A stretch of DNA of 64,000 nt from JALZVT01 sp039029135 (GCA_039029135.1 JBCCGT010000023.1:21876-85875); one strand, 5' to 3'. Shown: positions 1-10,056, counted from the stretch's first letter. Program-made: numbers and translations. The notes: generated by a model from the sequence alone, not told the origin.

Positions 1-1
1 G

Positions 2-3000
2 TACACGCCGGCCGAGGGTGAAAACCTGAACGGTCCGTACGAGATCACCCTGACCGTCACCGACGGTTCGGGCGTCAGCGCCACCGAAACGGTGCCGGTG
101 AACGTGAACCGCCTCGGCTTCCTTAACGGCGCGGCGGACACGACGCCGAGCAACGTCGACCTGACGGCGATCGGCATCGTCGACTGGACCCACTGGGGTC
201 TCGGCGCCGGCAACAACATCGACCGCAAGGCGGGCGTGCCCGAGGCAATCTCCAACTGGAGCGGTCTCGGCGGCCTCGTGACGGCAACGACCCATTCGAA
301 CGTCGTCGCCAAGTACGGCTGGAGCGACGGCACGCCGCAGGGCAGCGCCAGCAACACCCGCACGGGTGCCAAGACGTTCACGATCGACCAGGGCTTCGAA
401 TTCACGGCCCCGGCCGGCCTGTCCGAGCGGCAGCTGCGCATCTATGTCTCAGGTAACAAGAATACCCGCGGCACCCTGAGCGCAACGCTGTCTGACGGCA
501 GCGCGCCCGACTTCAGCGTCGAGCTGGTCGACACCAAGAAGTACTCGCGAGTCGTGACGCTGGCCTACAAGTCGAGCCAGCCGAACCAGACCCTCACCGT
601 ACGGTGGGTGAAGGACAACAGCACCGGCTGGATCACGCTGGACGGCGCGACTCTGCAGGAGTTCAACCAGGCGCCTGAAATCGCGACCCTCGCGGCGCAG
701 ACGGTGCTGGAAGGCAAGTCGATTTCCGTAGCCATTAGCGCGACCGATCTCGACGGACCGTCGCCGCTGGCCCTGAGTCAGACCAACGATCTGCCGACGG
801 CGCCGACGCTGACCGACAACGGTGACGGCACGGGCACCTTGACCTGGACCGCCGGCATCGGTGATGCCGCGGGCAGCCCGTACACCGTCAACGTGACGGC
901 GACCGACGCCGCGAGCAGCGCGACGACCGAACCGCTGGTCATCAACGTGGTCCCGGATCTGCCGCCGACGCTGACGTCCATACCGGACCAGCAGCTGTTC
1001 GAGCAGCAGGCCATCACGCTGAACCTGCTGGCGACCGATGACAGCATCGGCACGCCCTCGTTCACGATGACGAACAACCTGCCCGGATCGCCGATCCTGC
1101 AGGACAACGGCGACGGCTCCGCGATGTTTACCTGGACGGCGCCCGTGAACTCGCGCGACAACAGCCCGTACACGGTGACAATCACCGCGACGGACGACGC
1201 TGGCCAGACCACCGACGAGCAGTTTGCGGTCGGCGTTACCGCGAGCGCGCCGCCGGTGATCATGGCGATCGCCGATCAGGCCGTCGTCGCCGGTCGTTCG
1301 CTGGTCATTCCGGTGGTTGCGACCGATCCGGATGGCAACAACACGATCGCGCTCAGCGCATCGACGCTCGCGAACTTGGCGTTTACCGACAACGGCAACG
1401 GCATGGGTACCTTCACCTACATGCCAGTGCCTGGCGCGTCGAGCGGCAGCCCCTACTCCGTCACCGTCACGGCGACGGACACGGGCGGCGATACGGACAC
1501 CGAATCGTTCCTGATCAACGTGGCAGAGAATCAGCTGCCGGTACTGGCACCGATCGGTAACCAGTCCGCATCCGAGAACGTCACCCTGACCCTGAACTTC
1601 AGCGCAACCGACGCCGACGGCATCGGCGGCGCCCAGCCGATGATCAGCGCGACGGGCGTGCCTGCGGGCGCCGTCTTCACGCCGGGCACCGGCAGTGCCA
1701 GCCTCGTGTGGGCACCCGCCGATGGTGACTCCGCTAACAGCCCGTACACCATGACGGTCACCGCGACCGATACCGACGGTGCCACGGCTAGCGAGACCTT
1801 CGACATCGCGGTCGCTCTGAGCGATGCGCCGGTACTGGCGCCGATCGGCAACCAGACGGCTGTCGAGGACAACGCGTGGACGGTGGCTCTAGCGGCGACC
1901 GACAGCGACGGCCCGAATCCGCTGACCTTCAGCGAGACGAACGACCTGCCCGGCAATCCGAGCATCCTCACGGACAACGGCGACGGCACCGCCAGTCTCG
2001 CGTTCACGCCGATGGCGGGCGACGCGACAGGCAGCCCGTACACGATCACCGTGACGGTCACCGACGGCGCGGGCGTCTCCGACGACGAGACCTTCACGCT
2101 GACGGTCAATCGCGAAGGCCTGATCCAGCACACCCAGGTGACTACGACCGACACGTTCGATCTGACGGTTCTTGGCGTACACGACTGGATCCGCTGGGCG
2201 CGCAGCTCGGCGACCGACGTCGACCGCAAGGACGGCGTGGTACCGCTGTTGAGCGGACTGACGCCGATCAACAATCCGACGCTGACCCGCACGACCGGTC
2301 CGAAGACGAAGTTCTCCTGGTCCGACGGCGCGCCGACGGCAAGCATCACGAACAATGATGCCGGCCTGCGCCACTTCCAGGCGGGACGCGGTGTGTCCTT
2401 CACGGCACCGGCGAGCCCAGGTCTGCGCGAGCTGAACCTGTTCATCAGTGTCCAGAGCGGCACGACGAACACCGTCACCGCGACCCTGTCTGATAACAGC
2501 ACGGCGCCTGTCGTGATCAACGCGGATGGCGGCAGCGGCACGCAGAGCCGGCGCATCACCATCACCTATAAGTCGGCCACGCCGAACGCGACCCTCACGG
2601 TCGCCTTCGAGAAGACCGGCGGTGGCGGCAAGTGGATCAGCATCGAGGCGGCAACCCTGGAGGAATTCAACCAGGCGCCCACGATCGCGGCGATCCCTGA
2701 TCAGACCGTTGTCGAGCAGCAGACGCTGAACCTCAACGTCATGGCGGCAGACGCCGACGGCCCCGCGCCGATCGTGCTGACTGAGAGCAATAGCCTGCCG
2801 GGTCTGACGGGCAGCATCCTGACCGACAACACCGACGGCAGCGGCGTGATCAGCTACACGCCGCAGCTCGGCGATGCGGCGAATTCGCCGTACACGGTCA
2901 CGGTAACCGCGGCCGACGGTCTGGGCGTGTTCAACACCCTCAGCTTCAACGTCAACGTTGTGGTCAACCAGGCGCCGACGATCACGCAGGTCGCCGATCA

Positions 3001-6000
3001 GGCAGCCTTCGAGAACCAGCAGCTGACGGTCAACATCGCAACCAGCGATGCGGACGGTCCCGAGCCGACGGTCATCACCCATAGCGCACCGACGCTGCCG
3101 AACGCGGCGACGCTGAACGACATGGGTGACGGCACCGCCGTGTTCACCTGGACGCCGGCCACCGGCGCTAAGACCGGCAGCCCGTACCCGGTGACCATCA
3201 CCGCGACCGATGATGACGGCGCATCGAGCACGATGACGTTCAACATCTCGGTGACCGGCAGCATTCCGCCGGTGCTCAACGCGATCGCGAACCAGAGCGT
3301 GGTCGAGGGCCGCACGATCATGGTGCCGATCACCGCGACCGACGCCGACGGCAACGCAACGCTATCCCTGAGCGCGAGCGCGACGCCGCAGCCCGGAGGC
3401 CTGTCCTTCAACGACATGAACAACGGCATGGGCACGCTGACGTACGTCGCCGCAGTGGGCGACAGTGCCAACAGCCCGATCGCCGTGACCGTTACGGCCA
3501 CGGACACCGGTGGCGACAGCGACAGCAAGATGTTCAACATCGCCGTCAGCGCCAACCAGGTGCCGGTCATCGCCAACATCGGCAACCAGTCCGCCACCGA
3601 GAACGTGCCGTTCTCCGTTACGATCACGGCGTCGGATGCTGACGGCCTGATGGCGCCGAGCCTGGCCGCCAGCGGACTGCCCGCGGGCGCGAACTTCCAG
3701 GACAACGGCGGCGGTAGCGCCACCCTGAGCTGGACGCCGCAGGCGGACGACTCGCTCGCGAGCCCCTACACCGTGACGGTCACCGCCACGGATGATCTGG
3801 GCGCGACCGCGACGCAGCCGTTCGACATCGAAGTGACCACGAGCATGCCGCCGACCATCCCGACGATCGGGCCGCAGACGGCGATCGAGGGTCAGGCGTT
3901 CTCGCTGAACGTAACGGTTACCGATGCCGACGGCCCCGCGCCGCTGACGCTAACGGCGACCAACACGCTGCCGGGCAGCCCGTCGATCCTCACGGACAAT
4001 GACAACGGCAACGGCGTGTTCGGCTTCACGCCGGCGGTCGGCGACTCGCTCACCTCGCCCTACAGCGTCACGCTGACGGCGACGGACGGTGCGGGCGCAG
4101 AGGCTACCGAGACCTTCCAGGTCAGCGTGGTACGTCAGGGCATGATCACGGTCGCCCAGGCCGCCTCTGCCGCGGATATCGACCTGAGCGTCGAGGGCCC
4201 GACCGACTGGATCCACTGGGCGGCGAACAACGCGACCCAGGTCAACCGAAAAGTCGGCGGCGGCGCCCTGATCAGCACCTGGACGCCTGTCGGCGCGCTC
4301 AGCTCGCCGAGCCGGCAGTCCGGCCTGGTCGCGGGCTACACGTGGGGCGATGGCGATCCGGTTGGCTCGATCAACAACGTCAACTCGGGCCTTAAGGCCA
4401 CCACGGTCAGCCACGGCTTCGAGTACACGGCACCCGCCAACATCGGCAACCGTCGACTCAAGGTGTACGTGAGCGGACGCAACACGGACGGTCGCCTGAC
4501 CGTGTCGCTGTCGGATAACAGCGCTCCGGTGTTCGTTGCGGACGTCACGCACAACAACAAGGAGTCGAACACGTTCACGATCGACTACAAGTCCAGTCTG
4601 CCGAACCAGACGCTGATCGTTCGCTGGGAGAAGACCGGCAGCGGCGGTTGGATCACCCTCGACGCGGCCGCGCTCGAGGTGACCAACAACGCGCCGTCGA
4701 TCAACGTCATCGGTGACCAGACCGTTGTCGAGAACCGAACGCTGTCGCTGAACATTGCCGCCACGGACGCCGACGGTCCGCCGCAGCTCGTGCTCTCGCA
4801 GAGCAACAACCTGCCCGGCACGGCACCGACGTTCGTGGACAACACGGACGGCACGGCAACCTTCGACTGGACCGCGGGCGCGAGCCAGGCCGGCACCTAC
4901 ACGGTGACGGTCACGGCGGCCGACGGCGAGCTGGCGAGCACCAGCGAGATGTTCACGGTCACCGTGGTCGACAACGTCGAACCGACGATCGCAGCGGTCG
5001 GGAACCAGAACGCGCTCGAGCAGCAGGCGCTGACGTTCGACGTCTTCGCCAGCGACGTCGACAACTTCGCGCCGCTGAACTTCTCGCTCAGTGGTCCCGC
5101 CGGTGCAACCCTGACCAACAACAACGACGGTTCGGCCACGTTCTCCTGGACGCCGCCCGCCGGTGCGACGGCGAACGGACCGTTCTCCGCAACCGTCACG
5201 GTCGATGACGACAACGGCGGCACGGCGACCGAGACATTCCAGATCGGCGTCACCGAATCGGCACCGCCGGTGCTGGGCGCGATCGGCGCGCAGAGCGCAA
5301 TCGAGGGCCGCGTGCTGACCTTCCCGCTGAGCGCGACCGACCCCGACGGTCCGCCGACGCTGGTGTTCTCCTTCGTCTCGACGCCGGCCCTGCCGGGCAC
5401 GGCGCCGGTGCTGGGCGACGACGGCGAAGGCACGGGTTCGTTCACTTGGACGCCACCTGTGGGTAGCGCAGGCACGTACATGCTGACCTTCACCGTCGCA
5501 GACGACGACGGCATGGGCACGGCGGACACGGAGACGATCACGCTGACCGTCAGCCCGAACGCGCTGCCGGTCATCAACGCGCCGGTTACCGAGACCCTGT
5601 TCGAAACCGAGACGCTGACGGTTAACCTCACGGCGACCGACAGCGACGGCCCGATGCCGATCGCCATCACCGCGAGCGAAAACCTCCCGCGGGGCGCGAC
5701 GTTCATGAACCCGTCGAGCGGTGTGGCTTCGCTGACCTGGGATTCTCAGCTCGGCGACGCCGGCACCTACACGGTGACGTTCACGGCGACGGACGGTCAG
5801 GGCGGTCAAAGCACCCAGAACCTGATCGTCACCGTCGAGGAATCGCAGGCGCCGACGATCACGCCGCCGGGCGATCAGAATGTGGTCGAGGGTCAGACGC
5901 TGAGCTTCGGCATCACGGCAACGGATCCCGACGGACCGGGACCGATCACGCTGACGCAGACCAACACGCTGCCCGGCAGCGCTGCCAGCTTCGTCGATAA

Positions 6001-8686
6001 CACCGACGGCACCGGCACGCTGAGCTGGACGTCCGCTCTCGGTCAGGCATCGGATCAGGCCTACACGGTCACGTTCACCGCGACGGACGGCGTCGGCAAG
6101 CAGAGCTCGCTGATGGTCAACGTATTCGTCAACCGCGAAGGCGCGATATCCGGCCAGTCCGGGCTTGCGGCCAACTTCGTCGACCTGTCGGTCGTCGGTA
6201 CGCGCGACTGGGCCAAGTGGGGCTTCCGCAACGTGCCGGACGTCGATCGCAAGGCCGGCGTAACGCCGCTGATCAGCAACTACGTGACGGTCAACGGCGC
6301 CCAGCCGACCCAGCACAGCGGCGGCCAGGACGCGCGCTATCTGTGGAACGACGGCACGCCGACTCAGTCGGCCGTGGACTCGCGATCGGCCCTGCGCGCC
6401 TTCAACAACGGCGTGGGCTTCGAGTTCACGGTGCCGGCCGGCATCGAGGAACAGGAGCTGAAGGTCTTCCTCGGCACCAAGTCCGCCACCGGCACGCTGA
6501 CGGCGACGCTGTCCGATGGCAGCGCCGCGCCCTACAGCGTGGATCTGACCACCGGCGGCAAGCAGAGCCACGAGGTAACGATCACGTTCAAGGCCAGCAC
6601 AGAGAACCAGACACTCACGGTGCGCTGGATCAAGACCAGCGGCAACGACTGGATCGCGCTCGAAGCGGCCGCGATGACGGGCGCGCCGAGCCTGCCCTTC
6701 GTCGAAACCTTCGACTCGGGCCTGGCACCGGGCTGGATCGTCAAGGACGAGTCCAACTCGGTCAGCAGCTGGAGCATCGCAACCGGTGAGTATCGCCAGG
6801 ACAACTTCGTCGGCTTCAACGGCGACGCGGTCGACGGCGCCTACCATCGCGGCACGATCAGCTACTGGTCCGGCGGCATGGCGCTAAGCGAATACAGCCT
6901 GTCGGTACCGGTACGACCCGAGTCCGAAGACGGTCAGGACGTCGGCATCATGACCCGCGTCGACGCGGCTAACGACAGCTATCAGAGACTGTCGTTCAGC
7001 AGCGCGCGTGGCTTCATGCGCCTCGAGTCGAACGTCGCGGGCGTGTGGGAAACGCACGCTAGCAGCGCGCGCGGTCTGCCGACCGGCATGCAGGCAACCC
7101 TGGGTATGCAGGTGCAGGGCAGTCTGACCATCGCGACGCTGGACGGCGTCAAGCTGGCGGGCGCCTACCAGCCGAACCTCGGCAACGGCACCATCGGCCT
7201 GTACTCGCGTGACGACTTCGCGGTCGACTCCGTGACGATCAACGAACTGCCGACGGCACCGATGATCGCGTTCACCAACCCCATCGACTACAACGTGGTG
7301 GATACGGCGACGTTCAACGTCGGCGCGGTTGTGCTGAACATGCCGACGGGCGGCGTCGTGAGCATCGAAGTCACCGGCTTCGCCAACGCCTGTAGCGCAC
7401 CGGTCCAGATGGACACGGGCTACTACACCGCGAGCTGTACGGTCTCCGGCATGGGCACCTATGAGCTGGTCGCAACCGTCAGCGAGGGTGGCAACGTGCT
7501 CGACACGCACCAGATCTCGAACGTCGGCGTAGGCCGCAACGTGGTGACAATCGGCAACAGCATCGTGGCCGGTCTGGATGACGAGTACGCCGCCGACAAT
7601 TCGTCGAGCGACGGCTTTGTTCAGAACGGGCACGGCTTCGAGCCGATCGTTACGGAATACCTGAACGACCTGCCCGCGTTCGAACCGAGCGTGATCAACA
7701 ACGAGGGTGTTCCGGGCGACACGAGCGCGCGCATCCTGTCCGATCGCCTCACGGGCGTGCTGGAGCGTCACGACGATCTGTCGGATATGGTGGTCATGAT
7801 CGGCGTCAACGACGCCGGTGGCGCCGCCTTCACGCCCAGCGGTCTGAACTGCTCCGGCGCGGCCTGCGCGGGTACGTTCAAGGGCAACATGCAGGCGATA
7901 ATCGACCAGGCGCGCGCCGCTGGCGCCAACCAGGTGATCGTCCCCTACACGCTGCCCCGCTTCGGTGATTTCGGCGAGAACGTCGCGCCGTACACGGATC
8001 CGGCGAACAACACGCGCAACCTACTGATCCGCGACCAGTACAACGTGGTCATCAACTCTCAGTTGATCAATCACACCGTCGGGCCGGATCTGTACGACCT
8101 GTTCCTCGGTCAGGAGAGTCGCTTCTATCTGTACGCGACGAACCTGCATCCGAACGCGCTGGGCTACAAGCTCATCGCAACGGAGCTGCACAACGCGATC
8201 TCGGGCGCCAACAAGACGGTGTTCTACGTCGACAACTTCTGCCTGAAGCTGAGCGCCGGCGGCAACTGCGAAACGGTACCGCTGTATAAGCAGAACATCC
8301 TGGAGCCCGGCAACGAGGTGTGGGTGGACGATTCGTCCACGCTGATATCGGCGCCCAGCGTGCTGGATAACGGCCGCTGGCTTCAGACCAGCAACACGGA
8401 TCGCAATCTGAGCAACACGGACTACCTGTCGTTCGATGTGCCGACGTCCTCCAAGGTGTATGTCGCCTACGATGACCTCGCCACCTCGATCCCGGTCTGG
8501 TTGAGCAGCAACTACACCGAGATAACGGGCGCGGCGGGACTGGTACAGACCAGCCATCCGATTCGCCCCAATCTGCGGCTGTACGTCAGCAACGGCAATA
8601 TCACGGGGACCCACACGATCCCCGCCCCTGCCGGCGCGGTGCACAACGCGGTCGTGAACTACCAGGTGATCGTCGTCGAGAACTAA
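2..8686 (+). CDS. Giant surface protein of repeated Ig-like blocks with C-terminal SGNH hydrolase (5' end outside window)
   Basis: The frame is open from base 2 and the first bases already encode the end of an Ig-like domain, so the true start lies upstream; 2894 residues are visible. Order: a ~187-residue module with a DWxxW core (from 107), five He_PIG/cadherin-like Ig domains, then the same set repeated from 2108 and 4130, and a fourth module from 6131. Next come a concanavalin-like beta-sandwich (about 6695-7255), a short Ig-like stretch and an SGNH/GDSL hydrolase domain (about 7535-8215). Hydrolase blocks are visible: GNSI (Ser codon 7559-7561), GVND (Asn codon 7808-7810) and NLHPN (His codon 8147-8149). 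A ~155-residue C-terminal domain is unrecognised. No PEP-CTERM or LPXTG tail is present. SGNH enzymes commonly remove acyl groups from glycans or lipids; the substrate here is unknown. Probably secreted or surface-bound, by inference from the domain types. Confidence 0.85.
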   Translation, partial: YTPAEGENLNGPYEITLTVTDGSGVSATETVPVNVNRLGFLNGAADTTPSNVDLTAIGIVDWTHWGLGAGNNIDRKAGVPEAISNWSGLGGLVTATTHSNVVAKYGWSDGTPQGSASNTRTGAKTFTIDQGFEFTAPAGLSERQLRIYVSGNKNTRGTLSATLSDGSAPDFSVELVDTKKYSRVVTLAYKSSQPNQTLTVRWVKDNSTGWITLDGATLQEFNQAPEIATLAAQTVLEGKSISVAISATDLDGPSPLALSQTNDLPTAPTLTDNGDGTGTLTWTAGIGDAAGSPYTVNVTATDAASSATTEPLVINVVPDLPPTLTSIPDQQLFEQQAITLNLLATDDSIGTPSFTMTNNLPGSPILQDNGDGSAMFTWTAPVNSRDNSPYTVTITATDDAGQTTDEQFAVGVTASAPPVIMAIADQAVVAGRSLVIPVVATDPDGNNTIALSASTLANLAFTDNGNGMGTFTYMPVPGASSGSPYSVTVTATDTGGDTDTESFLINVAENQLPVLAPIGNQSASENVTLTLNFSATDADGIGGAQPMISATGVPAGAVFTPGTGSASLVWAPADGDSANSPYTMTVTATDTDGATASETFDIAVALSDAPVLAPIGNQTAVEDNAWTVALAATDSDGPNPLTFSETNDLPGNPSILTDNGDGTASLAFTPMAGDATGSPYTITVTVTDGAGVSDDETFTLTVNREGLIQHTQVTTTDTFDLTVLGVHDWIRWARSSATDVDRKDGVVPLLSGLTPINNPTLTRTTGPKTKFSWSDGAPTASITNNDAGLRHFQAGRGVSFTAPASPGLRELNLFISVQSGTTNTVTATLSDNSTAPVVINADGGSGTQSRRITITYKSATPNATLTVAFEKTGGGGKWISIEAATLEEFNQAPTIAAIPDQTVVEQQTLNLNVMAADADGPAPIVLTESNSLPGLTGSILTDNTDGSGVISYTPQLGDAANSPYTVTVTAADGLGVFNTLSFNVNVVVNQAPTITQVADQAAFENQQLTVNIATSDADGPEPTVITHSAPTLPNAATLNDMGDGTAVFTWTPATGAKTGSPYPVTITATDDDGASSTMTFNISVTGSIPPVLNAIANQSVVEGRTIMVPITATDADGNATLSLSASATPQPGGLSFNDMNNGMGTLTYVAAVGDSANSPIAVTVTATDTGGDSDSKMFNIAVSANQVPVIANIGNQSATENVPFSVTITASDADGLMAPSLAASGLPAGANFQDNGGGSATLSWTPQADDSLASPYTVTVTATDDLGATATQPFDIEVTTSMPPTIPTIGPQTAIEGQAFSLNVTVTDADGPAPLTLTATNTLPGSPSILTDNDNGNGVFGFTPAVGDSLTSPYSVTLTATDGAGAEATETFQVSVVRQGMITVAQAASAADIDLSVEGPTDWIHWAANNATQVNRKVGGGALISTWTPVGALSSPSRQSGLVAGYTWGDGDPVGSINNVNSGLKATTVSHGFEYTAPANIGNRRLKVYVSGRNTDGRLTVSLSDNSAPVFVADVTHNNKESNTFTIDYKSSLPNQTLIVRWEKTGSGGWITLDAAALEVTNNAPSINVIGDQTVVENRTLSLNIAATDADGPPQLVLSQSNNLPGTAPTFVDNTDGTATFDWTAGASQAGTYTVTVTAADGELASTSEMFTVTVVDNVEPTIAAVGNQNALEQQALTFDVFASDVDNFAPLNFSLSGPAGATLTNNNDGSATFSWTPPAGATANGPFSATVTVDDDNGGTATETFQIGVTESAPPVLGAIGAQSAIEGRVLTFPLSATDPDGPPTLVFSFVSTPALPGTAPVLGDDGEGTGSFTWTPPVGSAGTYMLTFTVADDDGMGTADTETITLTVSPNALPVINAPVTETLFETETLTVNLTATDSDGPMPIAITASENLPRGATFMNPSSGVASLTWDSQLGDAGTYTVTFTATDGQGGQSTQNLIVTVEESQAPTITPPGDQNVVEGQTLSFGITATDPDGPGPITLTQTNTLPGSAASFVDNTDGTGTLSWTSALGQASDQAYTVTFTATDGVGKQSSLMVNVFVNREGAISGQSGLAANFVDLSVVGTRDWAKWGFRNVPDVDRKAGVTPLISNYVTVNGAQPTQHSGGQDARYLWNDGTPTQSAVDSRSALRAFNNGVGFEFTVPAGIEEQELKVFLGTKSATGTLTATLSDGSAAPYSVDLTTGGKQSHEVTITFKASTENQTLTVRWIKTSGNDWIALEAAAMTGAPSLPFVETFDSGLAPGWIVKDESNSVSSWSIATGEYRQDNFVGFNGDAVDGAYHRGTISYWSGGMALSEYSLSVPVRPESEDGQDVGIMTRVDAANDSYQRLSFSSARGFMRLESNVAGVWETHASSARGLPTGMQATLGMQVQGSLTIATLDGVKLAGAYQPNLGNGTIGLYSRDDFAVDSVTINELPTAPMIAFTNPIDYNVVDTATFNVGAVVLNMPTGGVVSIEVTGFANACSAPVQMDTGYYTASCTVSGMGTYELVATVSEGGNVLDTHQISNVGVGRNVVTIGNSIVAGLDDEYAADNSSSDGFVQNGHGFEPIVTEYLNDLPAFEPSVINNEGVPGDTSARILSDRLTGVLERHDDLSDMVVMIGVNDAGGAAFTPSGLNCSGAACAGTFKGNMQAIIDQARAAGANQVIVPYTLPRFGDFGENVAPYTDPANNTRNLLIRDQYNVVINSQLINHTVGPDLYDLFLGQESRFYLYATNLHPNALGYKLIATELHNAISGANKTVFYVDNFCLKLSAGGNCETVPLYKQNILEPGNEVWVDDSSTLISAPSVLDNGRWLQTSNTDRNLSNTDYLSFDVPTSSKVYVAYDDLATSIPVWLSSNYTEITGAAGLVQTSHPIRPNLRLYVSNGNITGTHTIPAPAGAVHNAVVNYQVIVVEN

Positions 8687-8696
8687 GGGAGCATGA

Positions 8697-8722
8697 CCGG
8701 CGGTGGCGCTGGCCACCGCCGG
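8697..8722 (+). terminator. GC-rich stem-loop after the giant SGNH gene
   Basis: A perfect 10-bp inverted repeat (CCGGCGGTGG / CCACCGCCGG) with a 6-nt loop starts 11 bases after the stop codon. There is no T-run after it, so it may be a pause or RNA-stabilising hairpin rather than a classic intrinsic terminator. Confidence 0.5.
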
Positions 8723-8845
8723 ATCAGACTGTGACAACTCGGTCGGTATCCTGGTCAGCATTGATTCAGGCGCCGCCGGTGACAATAGGGGTATGATCCA
8801 CCGCACGTCGCTGTTGCCCCTTGAGCGCATTAGGAGCTTATGGAT

Positions 8846-9229
8846 ATGAAGCAAACCATCACGGCAGCCCTGTTGGCGGGCTTGATCGCCCTATCCTCGA
8901 ACGCCTTCGCGAGCGCCGATCGCGCCGCCGTCGCGGTCGTCGACAGCTATATGACCGCGCTGGTCGATGGCAATCTGCGGGCGATGAAGCGCCAGCTCAG
9001 CAAGCGCATGAAGAAAGAGCGCAAGCGGGTCCTCGCCAACACCCAGTATGCAAACACGCTGCAGCGTGCCTACACGGGCGCATCCTACGAGGTGATCAGT
9101 TCAGAGCAGGTCTCGGCCACACGAGCGGTGGTGACCGTGCGCATCACGCTGGAAAGCAGCGACAAGGTGCATGTTCGCTTCACGCTCGACGGCGGCCCTA
9201 ACGACTACACCATCACTAGCGAGGCTTAG
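8846..9229 (+). CDS. Small secreted protein, NTF2-like/DUF4878-type fold possible
   Basis: The protein has about 127 residues: a clear Sec signal peptide (MKQTITAALLAGLIALSSNA, cleavage near FASA) and a basic, helix-rich mature part. The opening AVVDSYMTALVDGNLRAMKR is the kind of start seen in NTF2-like secreted proteins that carry a helix followed by a curved sheet. I do not recognise a specific family and give no function. The start at 8846 is preferred because AGGAG (8832-8836) is 9 bases upstream; an ATG at 8840 would leave only 3. It is a monocistronic unit between the SGNH gene and a convergent operon, with its own terminator. A TATGAT sequence at 8792-8797 could be its -10 element, but no good -35 is seen. 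Confidence 0.75.
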   Translation: MKQTITAALLAGLIALSSNAFASADRAAVAVVDSYMTALVDGNLRAMKRQLSKRMKKERKRVLANTQYANTLQRAYTGASYEVISSEQVSATRAVVTVRITLESSDKVHVRFTLDGGPNDYTITSEA

Positions 9230-9242
9230 CCCCGCCAGTCCC

Positions 9243-9262
9243 AGCGGGCTCAGCCCGCTTTT
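9243..9262 (+). terminator. Intrinsic terminator of the small secreted protein gene
   Basis: A 7-bp perfect stem (AGCGGGC / GCCCGCT) with a 3-nt loop is followed by TTT, 14 bases past the stop codon. It lies between two convergent genes; only the plus strand has the T-run. Confidence 0.75.
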
Positions 9263-9267
9263 GCCGT

Positions 9268-10056
9268 TTATTCCTGCCAGGGCATCCTGAAGCCGAGCAT
9301 CTCGAACAGACGCTCGTTGGATGCGCGAAAGTACGCCGTCAAGCGCTCGCGCGTGGAATCCGCAATCGCCGACTTCTTGCCCTGATTGAATGCCTGATAC
9401 TGCGCGAGCTTCACCGCCGGTAAACCGACGAAGCGCTGCGTCCGGTCGAAAGCGAGCTCCGGATCGGCGAAAAACGATTCGCTGCTCATGATCAGCAGCT
9501 GGTCTCGCTCGAAGCGCGTCAGCCAGCGCTCGAGCTGCTCGGCATAGAGTCCGCGAGCAAGATAAGAGTACAGACGGTGGTTGCGGGCGTCGTAGCCCGG
9601 ATCCGCGATCAGCCGAGTCTCCTCGCCATCCAGTCGCTCCGCCTCGGCTTCAATCGCGTCCTCGAACGACAGAGTCTCTTCCCCCAGTTTGACGTGATGG
9701 CGGTAATGGGAGAACGCGCGCTCGATGGGATCGCGCAACATCACGACGATCCGCACCCGCGGACAGTACGCCTGTATTCTCTGCGCCGCGAGCGGATGAA
9801 ACAGGTAATAGGGCGTGGCCTCGCCCGTGCGCATCCAGCCGAATCGACCCTTGCGCATTCGCAGCCGCGCCGTAAGCGGCGGGAACTGTTCTTTGTACCA
9901 GTTCTCGCCGCGAGAGAATTGATCGGCGAAATAGCCGACCTCCTTGACGTCGGCGCGATCGACGAACGGATGCCGCGACAGGTAGCGAAACAAGGTCGTC
10001 GTGCCGCCCTTTTGAACCCCTGCGACGATAAAATCGGGTTTGCTAGCGAATCGCAC
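9268..10056 (-). CDS. Sulfotransferase, PAPS-dependent carbohydrate type
   Basis: The 262-residue protein belongs to the sulfotransferase family that moves sulfate from PAPS to an acceptor hydroxyl or amine. The 5'-phosphosulfate loop VAGVQKGGTTTLFRYL is near the N-terminus (residues about 11-26) and the 3'-phosphate motif VVMLRDPIERAFSHY is near residue 105. The spacing and the FxxxDPE-type segment (SESFFADPELAFDRTQRFVG) match the heparan-sulfate/NDST-like bacterial branch. The start is GTG at 10056, with an AAGGA-type site upstream. It is the last gene of a leftward three-gene operon with the dehydrogenase and the DUF4910 protein. The acceptor is unknown; a cell-surface glycan is inferred from the neighbouring polysaccharide locus. 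Confidence 0.88.
   Translation of the reverse strand: MRFASKPDFIVAGVQKGGTTTLFRYLSRHPFVDRADVKEVGYFADQFSRGENWYKEQFPPLTARLRMRKGRFGWMRTGEATPYYLFHPLAAQRIQAYCPRVRIVVMLRDPIERAFSHYRHHVKLGEETLSFEDAIEAEAERLDGEETRLIADPGYDARNHRLYSYLARGLYAEQLERWLTRFERDQLLIMSSESFFADPELAFDRTQRFVGLPAVKLAQYQAFNQGKKSAIADSTRERLTAYFRASNERLFEMLGFRMPWQE

Noticed and set aside
3950..6847. 965-codon open frame on the minus strand inside the SGNH gene
   Set aside because: It is very rich in Arg, Val and Asp with no domain signature, and mirrors the repeated plus-strand gene. GC-rich repeats keep the opposite strand open; it is a shadow.
8216..8686. Possible PEP-CTERM or other sorting tail on the giant SGNH protein, also checked on the proteins ending at 22435 and 25581
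   Set aside because: None of the C-termini has a Pro-Glu-Pro motif, a hydrophobic helix and a basic end; all finish in a beta-strand of the last domain.
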